Source of the DNA: an uncultured Alphaproteobacteria bacterium
GTDB lineage: Bacteria > Pseudomonadota > Alphaproteobacteria > HIMB59 > GCA-002718135
Assembly: GCA_902593125.1 (NCBI GenBank)
Contig: CACJGU010000005.1
Coordinates: 1-64,000, forward strand
Direction: 5' to 3'
DNA: 64,000 nt
Shown: piece by piece, positions 1-10,859 of the stretch
How positions within the stretch are numbered: the first letter of the stretch is position 1
Layout: the number at the start of each line of letters is the position of its first letter
Notes under the pieces: generated by a model
What the model saw: the letters and a program-made list of their open reading frames with translations, nothing else
The model's database searches: none
Told to the model about the DNA's origin: nothing
Made by a program: the position numbers and the translations under genes

Positions 1-2
1 GA

Positions 3-2102
<2,100 letters not shown>

Positions 2103-2132
2103 AATGCGTCTATAGCACAAAAAAAATATAAT

Positions 2133-3104
2133 TTAATATTTAAGCAATAATTCTATTAAATTCTTAAAATCTTCAGGCATTTCAATATCAAAATCCATCC
2201 TTTTTTTTGATGTAGGATGATCAAAGCCAAGGTGATAGGCATGCAATGCTTGTCTATCAAAATTTTTTAAAATCATAAATTTATTAAATGTATTTTTATC
2301 TTTTCCAAATTGATTAATTTTACTTTTACCATAAATCTTATCGCCAATTATAGGTGAATTTCTAGAAGTTAGATGAAGTCTAATTTGATGCGTTCTTCCA
2401 GTATGTAAATGGCAGTCAACTATACTAGCAATACCAAAAGTTTTTTCTAATTTAATATTGGTTTTAGAATATTTTCCAAAGCCCTTATTATTCAAACTCA
2501 TTTTTTTTCTATTTTTTCTATTTCTCTCTATATATCCTTCAATTGATTGATTATCAGGGGTTCCCCAAACTATTGCTTTATATCTACGAGATATCGTATG
2601 CTCTTTGAATTGTTTGGCTAAATTAATATGAACATTATTATTTTTTGCAACAACAAGAATTCCACTAGTATCTTTATCTAAACGATGGACTATTCCTGGT
2701 CTCGTGTTATCATTTAAATTACTTAATTGATTATTAGTGTAATGCATAAGAGCATTCACAAGAGTACCACTTTCGTTTCCAGGGGCTGGATGCATTACTA
2801 AATTTGGAGGTTTATTTATAACAATTAAATCTTCATCTTCAAAAATAATGTTTAAGTCAATATTTTCAGCTGAATGTTTTGTTTGTTGCTTCAAGATAAT
2901 ATTTATAGAGTAATTTTCATTTTCTTTAGTTATGTAAGATGGATCTTTAATTTCCTTTCCATCAAGACTTACATTACCATTTAATATTAAAGTTTTTATT
3001 TGTGTTCTTGAATATCCTTCCAATTTTGAAACGAGCACTTTATCTAATCTTTGTGAACTTAATTGTTTATTTATAGTTAATTTAAGATTATAGAATTCGT
3101 TCAT
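2133..3104 (-). CDS. rluD: 23S rRNA pseudouridine synthase, RluD type
   Basis: RNA pseudouridine synthase of the RluA/RluD family, expected to modify helix 69 of 23S rRNA during large-subunit assembly. It has an N-terminal S4 RNA-binding domain (about residues 17-60) and then the catalytic domain with HRLDKDTSG at residues 140-148, where Asp143 is the family nucleophile. HTGRTHQIRLH follows downstream. Length is 323 residues, normal for RluD. Its start codon shares two bases with the start codon of the divergent gene on the other strand. Assignment to RluD rather than RluC rests on the S4 domain, the length and the rpoH neighbourhood. Confidence 0.9.
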   Translation of the reverse strand: MNEFYNLKLTINKQLSSQRLDKVLVSKLEGYSRTQIKTLILNGNVSLDGKEIKDPSYITKENENYSINIILKQQTKHSAENIDLNIIFEDEDLIVINKPPNLVMHPAPGNESGTLVNALMHYTNNQLSNLNDNTRPGIVHRLDKDTSGILVVAKNNNVHINLAKQFKEHTISRRYKAIVWGTPDNQSIEGYIERNRKNRKKMSLNNKGFGKYSKTNIKLEKTFGIASIVDCHLHTGRTHQIRLHLTSRNSPIIGDKIYGKSKINQFGKDKNTFNKFMILKNFDRQALHAYHLGFDHPTSKKRMDFDIEMPEDFKNLIELLLKY

Positions 3105-3396
3105 GTCTCAAAAAATTCTTAAATTTATTGTAATAGTTTTAGGTATATTAATTGTTATTTGTTTTTTAGCCCTAGTTTATGGATTGTATATAAAAACAAC
3201 AAAAAAACAAAGTAATTTAGAAACAAATTTAATTGATTACAGTTTAAATTTAGAAAAAGGGCATAAAATTACAGATATAGATATGATTGATAATAATAGG
3301 ATTTTATTTACAATAAAAAATAATGATAAAGTTTATGCTTTGATATATGATATACAAACATCAAATATTACAAAAATAGATACAGCTAATGAGTAA
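3103..3396 (+). CDS. Small single-pass membrane protein of unknown function
   Basis: A 97-residue protein with one strongly hydrophobic segment near the N-terminus (about residues 7-29) followed by a Lys-rich stretch, which suggests N-in topology with a short soluble C-terminal domain of about 65 residues. I do not recognise a catalytic motif. Small membrane proteins divergent from rluD occur in other alphaproteobacteria (possibly the DUF6476 group), but I cannot confirm membership. Its ATG overlaps the rluD start codon on the opposite strand, and its end overlaps xseB by eight bases, so it is probably the first gene of the xseB-tlyA transcript. Confidence 0.75.
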   Translation: MSQKILKFIVIVLGILIVICFLALVYGLYIKTTKKQSNLETNLIDYSLNLEKGHKITDIDMIDNNRILFTIKNNDKVYALIYDIQTSNITKIDTANE

Positions 3397-3607
3397 AGAT
3401 AATAATTTTGAAAATAATTTAAAAAAACTTGAGTCTATTGTAGAGAAATTAGAAAATGGTGAAGTTGACTTAGAAGAATCTGTAAAACTTTATGAAGAAG
3501 GAATGAATTTAAAAAAAGCATGTGAGGAAAAGTTAAAAAGTATTGAAAGCCAAATTAAAAAAATTAAGCAAGAAAACAATAAAGTCACGAAAGAAGATTT
3601 TAAGTAA
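3389..3607 (+). CDS. xseB: Exodeoxyribonuclease VII small subunit
   Basis: Small subunit of exonuclease VII, which degrades single-stranded DNA to acid-soluble oligonucleotides together with XseA. The 72-residue protein shows the family pattern of two short helices: NNLKKLESIVEKLENGEVDLE, then a charged helix with ESVKLYEEGMNL. Length is typical. It overlaps the upstream membrane-protein gene by eight bases and precedes tlyA by eight. xseA is not in this window. In many alphaproteobacteria ispA and dxs sit between xseB and tlyA; here they do not. Confidence 0.93.
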   Translation: MSKDNNFENNLKKLESIVEKLENGEVDLEESVKLYEEGMNLKKACEEKLKSIESQIKKIKQENNKVTKEDFK

Positions 3608-3615
3608 TTTCAAAT

Positions 3616-4365
3616 TTGAGTAAAAATCTAAAAATAAGACTTGATCAGCTTTTAATTGATAGAAACTTAGCTGAAACTAAATCAAAAGCCCAATCTATGA
3701 TTATGGCTGGCCAAGTTTATGTAAACGAAAAAATTATTACTAAAAGTGGTAATAGTTTTAATGAAAACTCGAAAATTAAAATTAGACAGCTTCATCCTCC
3801 ATGGGTATCAAGAGGTGCATTCAAATTACTGAAAGCGATTGATCATTTTAAGATTGATATTGAAAATAAAATTTGCCTAGATATTGGTTCATCAACTGGT
3901 GGTTTCACAGAAGTTCTTTTAAAAAAAAACGCTAAAAAAATATATTCTGTAGATGTTGGTAAAAACCAACTTCATGAAAAATTAAAAAAAGAAAAAAAAA
4001 TTATCAGTATAGAAAATTTAAATGCTAAATATTTAGATAACTCAATAATTCATGAAAAAATTAATTTGGTAGTTTGTGATGTTAGTTTCATAAGTCTAAA
4101 AAAAGTTATAGAACCAAGCTTGAAGCTTTTATCAAGTAAAGCTGAAATTATTTCACTAATTAAGCCACAATTTGAAACTAATAAAATGAATTTGAAAAAA
4201 GGCATTGTGAAAAGTCCACTGATTCATGAACAAGTATGTAATGATATATCGAATTGGTTTAAAACAACGATTAATGCTGAAGTTATTGGTTTAGTTGAAA
4301 GTCCAATAACTGGACCAAAAGGCAATAAAGAATTTTTGATTTATTGTATTTTAGAGAAATCTTAA
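3616..4365 (+). CDS. tlyA: TlyA family rRNA 2'-O-methyltransferase
   Basis: S-adenosylmethionine-dependent RNA methyltransferase of the TlyA/hemolysin A family, which methylates ribosomal RNA cytidines. An S4 RNA-binding domain occupies about residues 7-65. A Rossmann-type FtsJ-like methyltransferase follows, with motif [18 protein letters not shown] near residue 90 and VVCDVSFIS further on. I use the TTG at 3616 because it gives the normal 249-residue length and the usual IRLDQLL N-terminus. It converges on aroC and overlaps its end by 15 bases. Confidence 0.9.
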   Translation: MSKNLKIRLDQLLIDRNLAETKSKAQSMIMAGQVYVNEKIITKSGNSFNENSKIKIRQLHPPWVSRGAFKLLKAIDHFKIDIENKICLDIGSSTGGFTEVLLKKNAKKIYSVDVGKNQLHEKLKKEKKIISIENLNAKYLDNSIIHEKINLVVCDVSFISLKKVIEPSLKLLSSKAEIISLIKPQFETNKMNLKKGIVKSPLIHEQVCNDISNWFKTTINAEVIGLVESPITGPKGNKEFLIYCILEKS

Positions 4366-5421
4366 ACAGTGATCAGCTATAGTTGTTGCAACCATTGCTT
4401 CACCAACAGGAACAGCTCTTATCCCAACACATGGATCATGACGACCTTTAGTTGATATTGTTGTTTCTTTTAAATTTTTATTAATTGTTTTTTTTGTTGA
4501 TAATATTGAGCTTGTTGGTTTTACTACAAATCTAGTAATTAATTCTTGACCAGTCGTAATTCCTCCAAGAACTCCACCATTATTATTTGAAAGAAATATA
4601 GGTTTTTTATTTTTAATTCTCATTTCATCAACATTAGAAATTCCAGTTTCATAAATGCTGCTAAACCCATTACCCATTTCTACACCCTTAACAGCATTAA
4701 TAGACATCAATGCCTTAGCTATATCAGAGTCTATCTTCTCATAAATAGGCTCCCCTAATCCAGCTGGTAAACCTTTTACTCTAATTTCAATTATGGCCCC
4801 TAAAGAGGAACCAGATTTTCTTGCAGTTTGAATTTCGTTTTCCCATGTTTTAACAATTTCTTTATCAGGACTCCAAAAATTATTTTTTGGAATAAAATTA
4901 TTATTCCAATTATCATAATTAATTCTATGATTACCTATCTGAATTAGTGCACCTGTTATAACAACTTGATTTTTAATTTTACTTTTTATTATTTTTCTTG
5001 CTATTGCTCCTGCCGCTACTCTCATCGCGGTTTCTCTAGCACTAGATCTACCACCGCCCCTATAATCTCTTATGCCATATTTTTTCCAATACGTGTAATC
5101 TGCATGCCCTGGTCTAAATTTACTTTTGATATCACCATAATCTTTTGATCTTTGATCTTGATTATAAATAGTTAGAGAAATAGGGTGACCTGTCGTTTTT
5201 CCTTCAAAAGTTCCTGATAGTATTTCAACTTTATCCCCTTCTTTTCTTTGAGTTGTAAATTTCGACTGACCAGGTTTTCTTTTATCTAAATAGGGTTGAA
5301 TGTCTTTTTCAGTTAAATTTATATTTGATGGAACTCCATCAACAACACAACCTATAGCTTTACCATGGCTTTCTCCCCATGTAGTAAAATTAAAAATTTT
5401 TCCTATTGAATTAGAAGTCAT
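4351..5421 (-). CDS. aroC: Chorismate synthase
   Basis: Converts 5-enolpyruvylshikimate-3-phosphate to chorismate, the last common step of aromatic amino acid synthesis; the family needs reduced FMN. Signatures are intact: [19 protein letters not shown] near the N-terminus, [39 protein letters not shown], and near the C-terminus [13 protein letters not shown]. Length 356 residues is normal. Its ATG overlaps the fabI stop codon as ATGA, so the two genes are probably translationally coupled. Confidence 0.97.
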   Translation of the reverse strand: MTSNSIGKIFNFTTWGESHGKAIGCVVDGVPSNINLTEKDIQPYLDKRKPGQSKFTTQRKEGDKVEILSGTFEGKTTGHPISLTIYNQDQRSKDYGDIKSKFRPGHADYTYWKKYGIRDYRGGGRSSARETAMRVAAGAIARKIIKSKIKNQVVITGALIQIGNHRINYDNWNNNFIPKNNFWSPDKEIVKTWENEIQTARKSGSSLGAIIEIRVKGLPAGLGEPIYEKIDSDIAKALMSINAVKGVEMGNGFSSIYETGISNVDEMRIKNKKPIFLSNNNGGVLGGITTGQELITRFVVKPTSSILSTKKTINKNLKETTISTKGRHDPCVGIRAVPVGEAMVATTIADHCLRFL

Positions 5422-6245
5422 TTTTTAGAATTTGTAAATTCACCTAATAATTCAGAAACACCTTCACTCTCATCAACTGCAACCATTCCTACAGTATGAT
5501 AGCCACAATCGACATGTTGTATTTCACCAGTAACAGCACTCCCAAGATCACTCAAAAGATATAAAGCAGAATTTCCAACATCTTGTTGATTTACATTTCT
5601 TTTGAGCGGAGCATTAAGCTCATTCCATTTTAGAATAAATCTAAAATCACCTATTCCTGATGCTGCCAAAGTTTTAATTGGGCCAGCACTAATGGCATTA
5701 ACTCTTATATTTTTTTCTCCCAAATCAACTGCTAAATATCTCACACTTGCTTCTAAAGCTGCTTTTGCAACTCCCATAACATTATAATGAGGCATAACTT
5801 GTTCTGATCCATAATATGTTAAAGTTAAAATTGATCCACCATTATTTATTAAAGGTTCTGCAAGCCTACAAGCTTCTGTAAAAGAATAACATGATATATG
5901 CATAGTTTGTTTAAAATTATCAGAAGATGTATTGTAATATTTACCTCTTAATTCATCTTTATTCGAAAAACCAATTCCATGAACAAGAAAATCTAATTCA
6001 CCCCATTTATTTTTTAGTGTTTCAAAAACATTATTCATACTTTGTGAGTCTGAAACGTCACAAGGAATAATAGTATCAGAACCTATTTCTTCAGCAAGTG
6101 GTTGAACTCTTTTCTTAAGAGCTTCTCCTTGATAAGTAAGTGCAATTTCAGCACCTTGTTCTGATAATTTTTTTGCAATTCCCCATGCGATAGAACGATC
6201 ATTTGCAACACCCATTATTAGACCTTTCTTATTTTGCATTAACAT
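5418..6245 (-). CDS. fabI: Enoyl-[acyl-carrier-protein] reductase (NADH) FabI
   Basis: Reduces trans-2-enoyl-ACP in the last step of each fatty acid elongation cycle. The nucleotide-binding N-terminus [17 protein letters not shown] and the catalytic Tyr-x6-Lys arrangement (YNVMGVAK) are present. I start at the ATG ending at 6245 (MLMQNKKG...), which aligns with the usual N-terminus. The longer frame from 6305 adds 20 AT-biased residues unlike the family. The start could also be two codons later at 6239. It faces pdxH across an AT-only divergent spacer and overlaps aroC by four bases. Confidence 0.94.
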   Translation of the reverse strand: MLMQNKKGLIMGVANDRSIAWGIAKKLSEQGAEIALTYQGEALKKRVQPLAEEIGSDTIIPCDVSDSQSMNNVFETLKNKWGELDFLVHGIGFSNKDELRGKYYNTSSDNFKQTMHISCYSFTEACRLAEPLINNGGSILTLTYYGSEQVMPHYNVMGVAKAALEASVRYLAVDLGEKNIRVNAISAGPIKTLAASGIGDFRFILKWNELNAPLKRNVNQQDVGNSALYLLSDLGSAVTGEIQHVDCGYHTVGMVAVDESEGVSELLGEFTNSKK

Positions 6246-6314
6246 ATTGTAAAACAGTGTATTTTTATAAATATAATTATATATATATAATAAAATAATA
6301 TTCATATCTATAAA

Positions 6315-6920
6315 ATGTCAACTGAGCCAAATTTAATAAATTCTAACAAAAAACCACTAGCTTTGTTTGAAGAATGGTTTGAAGAAGCAAAAAAAACTGA
6401 GATTAATGATCCGAATGCAATGAATTTAGCAACTATTTCATCAAATGGCAAACCTAGTTCAAGGATCGTTCTTCTGAAATCATTTGACAAAAATGGATTT
6501 ATTTTTTACTCAAATTCAAATAGTAAAAAGGGTAAAGCCATTAAGGAAAATAAAAGTGTTGCTCTAAATTTTCATTGGAAGAGTCTTCAAAGGCAAATAA
6601 GAATTGAAGGAAATGTATCTTTAATTTCAAGCAAACAAGCTGATGATTATTATAATACAAGACCTTTAGGAAGTAGAATAGGTGCATGGGCATCACTACA
6701 ATCTGAAGAATTAGATGATAGATCTACGCTGAAAAAAAGAGTTAATGATTTTGAGATAAAATTTAAATCTAAGAATATTCCTAGGCCTTCTCATTGGAAT
6801 GGATACATTGTGAAGCCAGAACTAATTGAATTTTGGCAAGAAATGCCATTTAGGCTTCATGATAGAGTTGAATATAAAAAAGTTTCTGAAAATTGGGTTG
6901 TTAGAAAATTATTTCCCTAA
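6315..6920 (+). CDS. pdxH: Pyridoxine/pyridoxamine 5'-phosphate oxidase
   Basis: FMN-dependent oxidase that makes pyridoxal 5'-phosphate from the pyridoxine or pyridoxamine phosphates. FMN- and substrate-binding motifs are visible: SSRIVLLKSFDKNGFIFYSN, NFHWKSLQRQIRIEG, TRPLGSRIGAWAS and, at the C-terminus, PFRLHDRVEY. Length is 201 residues, slightly shorter than the enterobacterial enzyme. It ends four bases inside the convergent nucleotidyltransferase gene, the two stop codons sharing the tetranucleotide CTAA. Confidence 0.95.
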   Translation: MSTEPNLINSNKKPLALFEEWFEEAKKTEINDPNAMNLATISSNGKPSSRIVLLKSFDKNGFIFYSNSNSKKGKAIKENKSVALNFHWKSLQRQIRIEGNVSLISSKQADDYYNTRPLGSRIGAWASLQSEELDDRSTLKKRVNDFEIKFKSKNIPRPSHWNGYIVKPELIEFWQEMPFRLHDRVEYKKVSENWVVRKLFP

Positions 6921-7351
6921 TTATTTTCCTTCCATTTTTTTAATATCCATGAGCTAGAATTTGATTTATTATTACCTCCTATACCCCATAAAAGTTCAAC
7001 ATTATTTTTGTTACAAAAAATTGACTCGGGTGTAGTTTTATTATCTCTATCACCACCATTTGCAAACTTAATTCTACTGTTTTTATACTTATCAATTGCT
7101 ATTTTTATGCCATCTATGCATGTTTCATCAATGTTGCCACAACTTATTACATCAATTACATTTTTTAGAGCTAACATTATTATTTCTCTTTCCTTAAACG
7201 GAAGAAATTCTACCCCCTTTTTATTTTGAAGCCATTGATCAGAATTAAGTAAAATAACAACTCTTCCATGTTGACTAGCTTCTTTTATAAGCTTGATATG
7301 ACCACTATGAATTGGATCAAATCCTCCACTTACCAGAACTATATCATCCAT
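6917..7351 (-). CDS. Stand-alone cytidylyltransferase-fold nucleotidyltransferase
   Basis: A 144-residue protein of the HxGH nucleotidyltransferase superfamily. The nucleotide-binding signature GGFDPIHSGH is at residues 9-18, with HSGH as the HxGH box. Size and motif resemble the glycerol-3-phosphate or heptose-1-phosphate type of small transferases, and the C-terminal half of RfaE/HldE, but no sugar-kinase domain is attached. The substrate cannot be read from the sequence. It overlaps pyrE by eight bases, so co-expression is likely, although no functional link to pyrimidine synthesis is evident. Confidence 0.75.
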   Translation of the reverse strand: MDDIVLVSGGFDPIHSGHIKLIKEASQHGRVVILLNSDQWLQNKKGVEFLPFKEREIIMLALKNVIDVISCGNIDETCIDGIKIAIDKYKNSRIKFANGGDRDNKTTPESIFCNKNNVELLWGIGGNNKSNSSSWILKKWKENN

Positions 7352-7979
7352 TTTTTTCTCTCCATTTATTAGGATTTAAAAGAAATTCTTTTAGATTTGA
7401 AATCTTTGAGTAACTAAATATATTTTCATCTTCAATATAGCTTATTATATCTTTCCAGGTGCAAAGAGAGTGAATATTTACATTCATTTTTGAAAGTTCC
7501 GACGATTTAAAGTCAAAAATATCATAATAAAATATTACAAAAATATCTTTAACTTTTAAATCAGCTTCTCTAAGGGCATTAACAAACATTATTTTACTGC
7601 CTCCATCTGTCGCTAAATCTTCTACTAGTAATACTTTTTGTTTCTTTTCAAATTTGCCTTCAATTTGCTTATTAATTCCAAATCCTTTATTTTTTTTTCT
7701 TATATAAATCATTGGCATTTTTAATTTTTCTGACAAAAATGCAGCATATGGTATGCCTGCTGTTTCGCCTCCTGCCAAAACATCAAAACTTAAATTAAGT
7801 TTTTTAAAATATGAAATAGCCTTATTTAGAATTATTTCCCTTTCTTTGGCATAAGAAATAATTCTTCTACAATCAACATACACTGGACTTTTTAATCCAG
7901 AAGTAAGTGTAAAATGGTTATCAAAAGAAAAATTAATAGAATTAATATCAATTAAAATTTTTGCTATTTCTTTCGACAT
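7344..7979 (-). CDS. pyrE: Orotate phosphoribosyltransferase
   Basis: Transfers ribose phosphate from PRPP to orotate in pyrimidine synthesis. The PRPP-binding loop reads VLLVEDLATDGGSK (about residues 116-129), and the N-terminal FTLTSGLKSPVYVDCR is the family orotate-site motif. Length 211 residues is normal. It lies two bases downstream of the universal stress protein gene and overlaps the nucleotidyltransferase gene that follows, in a run of minus-strand genes reaching back to tauE. Confidence 0.94.
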   Translation of the reverse strand: MSKEIAKILIDINSINFSFDNHFTLTSGLKSPVYVDCRRIISYAKEREIILNKAISYFKKLNLSFDVLAGGETAGIPYAAFLSEKLKMPMIYIRKKNKGFGINKQIEGKFEKKQKVLLVEDLATDGGSKIMFVNALREADLKVKDIFVIFYYDIFDFKSSELSKMNVNIHSLCTWKDIISYIEDENIFSYSKISNLKEFLLNPNKWREKNG

Positions 7980-7981
7980 TT

Positions 7982-8455
7982 CTAAGTAATTTGAGATATG
8001 TGTTCTTCTGAAAAGTTTCCTGGAACTATCATAATTGGCACTCTTAAATTTGTAATTTCATTACTTACTAAAGATGTAATAATTGGTCCAGGATCTTTAT
8101 TATTTTCTTCACTTTTAGCAGCAAGAACTAAGACATTTATATTTTTTTCTTCATCTATCAATTTTTTTAATTCAATTATTGTGTCTCCTTCTCTTAATGA
8201 TAACGCAGGAAGTTCACCTGTTTTATTTTGCACAAATGATGCTGCCTCTTTTAATCTTGTCTCAGCTTCTTCTCTTGCCTCATTCTTCATTATTTCCGAA
8301 ATTCCCTGAGTAGTTAATACATCAATTGGCTCTACAAAAGTTGCTATAATAATTTTTCTACTAGTTTTTTTTGACCTAGCACATGCGTACTCTAAAGCTA
8401 TTCTCATTTCTTTTGAATTATCTGCTACAACTAAAATATATCTATCATCTGTCAT
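7982..8455 (-). CDS. Universal stress protein family (UspA-like)
   Basis: A single-domain 157-residue UspA-family protein. The N-terminus YILVVADNSKEMRIALEYACARSK matches the Usp fold start, and the last strand ends VPIMIVPG. The canonical ATP-binding Gly-x2-Gly-x9-Gly-Ser/Thr loop is not clear: the corresponding segment has AAKSEENNKDPGPI, so it may be a non-ATP-binding type. It overlaps the preceding TIGR02186 gene by one base (TAATG arrangement), placing it in the soe/TIGR02186 transcript. The specific role is unknown. Confidence 0.85.
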   Translation of the reverse strand: MTDDRYILVVADNSKEMRIALEYACARSKKTSRKIIIATFVEPIDVLTTQGISEIMKNEAREEAETRLKEAASFVQNKTGELPALSLREGDTIIELKKLIDEEKNINVLVLAAKSEENNKDPGPIITSLVSNEITNLRVPIMIVPGNFSEEHISQIT

Positions 8456-9216
8456 TATAACCTCCTAAATAAAGTTGCTGCAATAAGCCCCGATAAAATT
8501 GCAAAAACAATTGTGAAAAGCCCGTAGGCGGCAGAATTACTATTTGCAAAGTTATAAATATTATTACCAATACCTGCCTTTACAATATTAATAACTTTAT
8601 CCTCTTTACTCATAATAGTTTTATTTCTAACATGATAAACAGAAACAGTATAATTTCCTGGAGTAGTAGTTGATGGAAAATATACACTAGTTTGAAATAA
8701 CTTATCTTTAAATTTTTTCATCTCAAATTGGTTGTAAAAAAGTTTCTCTTTTTTTATTCTTATAAAATTTTCTATCCATATATCTTGATCATTTTCAAAA
8801 GCAAAATTTTGATTATAATTTTTATTTCTCAAAATTCCATTAAAACTAAGATTTTCTTGAATTAACTTTGACTCAGGTAAAAGATTTTCAATATTATCAG
8901 TTGAAGCTAAGAAAAATATATTTGGTACTTTATTATAAGTAATTCTCTTAGTATTAAACCAAAGTCCAAAGTATCTATCTTTTTTTTGGATCTTTAATTT
9001 TTTGTTTGGACCTCTTATAGCTAAAATGGTATCATGATTATCCTCTAATAAACCAAATATAATTATTTCTTTACCATCAAAATTTGTTTCAATTTTAATT
9101 TCATCTTGAGAAAGATCAAAATATGTTTCTTGTGTATTTCCGTCAAATGGTATTAAAATAAACAAAAACAAAAAATTAAATAAAAAAAATTTTTCAATGT
9201 TGAGATTAATTTCCAT
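8455..9216 (-). CDS. TIGR02186 / Alph_Pro_TM membrane-anchored protein
   Basis: An N-terminal hydrophobic stretch (about residues 10-24) looks like a signal peptide or signal anchor. A roughly 200-residue beta-rich periplasmic part follows, then a C-terminal membrane helix (AAYGLFTIVFAILSGLIAA) ending in arginines. Conserved phrases such as FDGKEIIIFG, LAIRGPNKKL and VPNIFFLAS fit the alphaproteobacterial TIGR02186/Alph_Pro_TM family, whose genes are commonly near TauE/SafE exporters. I use the ATG at 9216; a TTG at 9228 is also possible. It overlaps the end of soeC and the start of the Usp gene. Molecular function is unknown; context suggests a link to sulfite metabolism. Confidence 0.8.
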   Translation of the reverse strand: MEINLNIEKFFLFNFLFLFILIPFDGNTQETYFDLSQDEIKIETNFDGKEIIIFGLLEDNHDTILAIRGPNKKLKIQKKDRYFGLWFNTKRITYNKVPNIFFLASTDNIENLLPESKLIQENLSFNGILRNKNYNQNFAFENDQDIWIENFIRIKKEKLFYNQFEMKKFKDKLFQTSVYFPSTTTPGNYTVSVYHVRNKTIMSKEDKVINIVKAGIGNNIYNFANSNSAAYGLFTIVFAILSGLIAATLFRRL

Positions 9217-10135
9217 AATAGAAACCAACTACATGTTTAGATTGTATAAAGAACAAATAACGTTCTATAATCATTCCTACTAGAGCTAGAATGAAAACAA
9301 AAATCATTGATAATTTTAATATAAATTGATCTGCAATTAATGTTGAGTATTGGTTAATCATGTACAATGGTATGATGAAAGTTAAAATACAAAATGTTAA
9401 TCTTAGAAAGTTATTTTTTTTGTTATTACTTTTATTTATCATTTCAGTAGTTAAATAGTTTTTACCTGTATGAGGTCCCTCAAAAAAAGATATATTTTTA
9501 CTTTTAATTCCTACAGCAGTTTGGATATTTGTATTAGATTTTTGTCTTATCAAAATCCAGTAAGATATTTTTAATAATAAATTTAAAATTATGGTTATTA
9601 TAATAAATTTTTCATATAAAAATATATTATAATTAAAGTAAAAGTTAATTGAATATACAAATAGAGAGCCAACTGTAATACCATTAAAAATATATATAGG
9701 AGTTACCAAAGAATTGTTCCAACTAGGAATTGTCTTTAATGTAGCATACATTTGTCCTGTACAAAAAATAGTTAAAAGTGAAAAAATACATAATATTATT
9801 AATAAAAAAACATAACCATTAATATTATTGATCCAAAAATAGTAAAATAAAACCATTGGAAAAAAAGTTATTACTGAAACTAGCCCTTCTCTTGACAGCC
9901 ATGAGCTTTTCCATTGGCTAAATGCTCTCCAAGCTCTTTCTGGATGACCTAAATGTAAAGTAGAGCTTAATAAACCTAAAACTATCATTAAAAAGCTAAC
10001 TAGAGATATAAATAATTTATAATTTAAAGAATATGATATCTCTATAAATAAAATATTAAACAACAAACCAATAAATATTCCATAACCTGTTCCAGATATT
10101 ACCGTAAAAAAAATGATTGACTTACTTGGATGCAT
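9206..10135 (-). CDS. soeC: SoeC / DmsC-like quinone-reducing membrane anchor
   Basis: An integral membrane protein with about eight hydrophobic helices, of the DmsC family of molybdoenzyme anchors. It should hold the SoeAB catalytic dimer on the cytoplasmic face and pass electrons to quinone. The N-terminus MHPSKSIIFFTVISGTGYG is the common family start, so I prefer the ATG at 10135 over the one at 10147. The STLHLGHPERAWRAFSQWKSSWLSREG segment is highly characteristic. It overlaps soeB upstream and the TIGR02186 gene downstream. Assignment to Soe rather than to a DMSO reductase depends on the partner subunits. Confidence 0.85.
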   Translation of the reverse strand: MHPSKSIIFFTVISGTGYGIFIGLLFNILFIEISYSLNYKLFISLVSFLMIVLGLLSSTLHLGHPERAWRAFSQWKSSWLSREGLVSVITFFPMVLFYYFWINNINGYVFLLIILCIFSLLTIFCTGQMYATLKTIPSWNNSLVTPIYIFNGITVGSLFVYSINFYFNYNIFLYEKFIIITIILNLLLKISYWILIRQKSNTNIQTAVGIKSKNISFFEGPHTGKNYLTTEMINKSNNKKNNFLRLTFCILTFIIPLYMINQYSTLIADQFILKLSMIFVFILALVGMIIERYLFFIQSKHVVGFYYGN

Positions 10136-10856
10136 TTTCAACCTCATTTATCCAGTCTTCAAAGTTATTATTTTTTGATACTGGCTTTAATTCTTCATTA
10201 TTAAATAAATCTTTATTTGATTTTGGCGGCAAATATTTATTAAGTGGTTTACAATCTTGTTCTGGCATCAAATTATAACCCTCTCTTTCATTTACTAACT
10301 TACTCACTTCAGAATTTTCATCACCTAAATCTCCAAAACTCCTTGCACCAGTTGGACAACTTGAAACACATGCTGGCAATCTTTCATTTTCTGGTAAATT
10401 TTCATTATAGATTTTATCAACACAAAGAGTACACTTTTTCATTACTCCTGCTGTTTCATCATATTCTCTTGCTCCGTATGGACAAGCCCAAGAACACAGT
10501 TTGCATCCTATACATGTTTCTGCATTTACTAGAACAATACCATCTTCATCTCTCTTATAAGACGCCCCTGTAGGACATACTGTTACACAAGGTGCATCAT
10601 CACAATGTAAGCAACTTTTTGGAAAATGCACTGTTTTACTTCCTCTAACTTCAGTTTCTACTTCAAAAGTGTGAATACGATTAAACCATACGCCTGTTGG
10701 ATCATCACCGTAAGGTTCAACATCATGTAATGGAGAGGAGTGACCTGAAGTATTCCATTCTTTACAACTAACTGCGCATGCATGACATCCAACACATATA
10801 TCTAAATCAATAACTAAACCTAATTTTTTATTAGTTTTTTTTGGGAGTTCTGTCAT
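10122..10856 (-). CDS. soeB: SoeB / DmsB-like four-cluster ferredoxin subunit
   Basis: Electron-transfer subunit of 244 residues. It has four cysteine groups for four [4Fe-4S] clusters: CVGCHACAVSC, CLHCDDAPCVTVC, CIGCKLCSWAC, and CTLC with a later CVSSC. It relays electrons between the molybdenum subunit SoeA and the membrane subunit SoeC. There is no signal peptide, as expected for a cytoplasmic complex. It lies three bases after soeA and overlaps soeC. Confidence 0.92.
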   Translation of the reverse strand: MTELPKKTNKKLGLVIDLDICVGCHACAVSCKEWNTSGHSSPLHDVEPYGDDPTGVWFNRIHTFEVETEVRGSKTVHFPKSCLHCDDAPCVTVCPTGASYKRDEDGIVLVNAETCIGCKLCSWACPYGAREYDETAGVMKKCTLCVDKIYNENLPENERLPACVSSCPTGARSFGDLGDENSEVSKLVNEREGYNLMPEQDCKPLNKYLPPKSNKDLFNNEELKPVSKNNNFEDWINEVENASK

Positions 10857-10859
10857 AAG

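Noticed and set aside
5418-6305. fabI extended to 6305
   Set aside because: The extra N-terminal residues (Ile, Tyr and Asn from AT-rich spacer) are unlike FabI, and the proper N-terminus begins at 6245.
10244-10573. 109-residue open frame antisense to soeB
   Set aside because: Composition is Leu, His and Tyr rich with no motif, and it lies wholly inside a strongly conserved ferredoxin gene.
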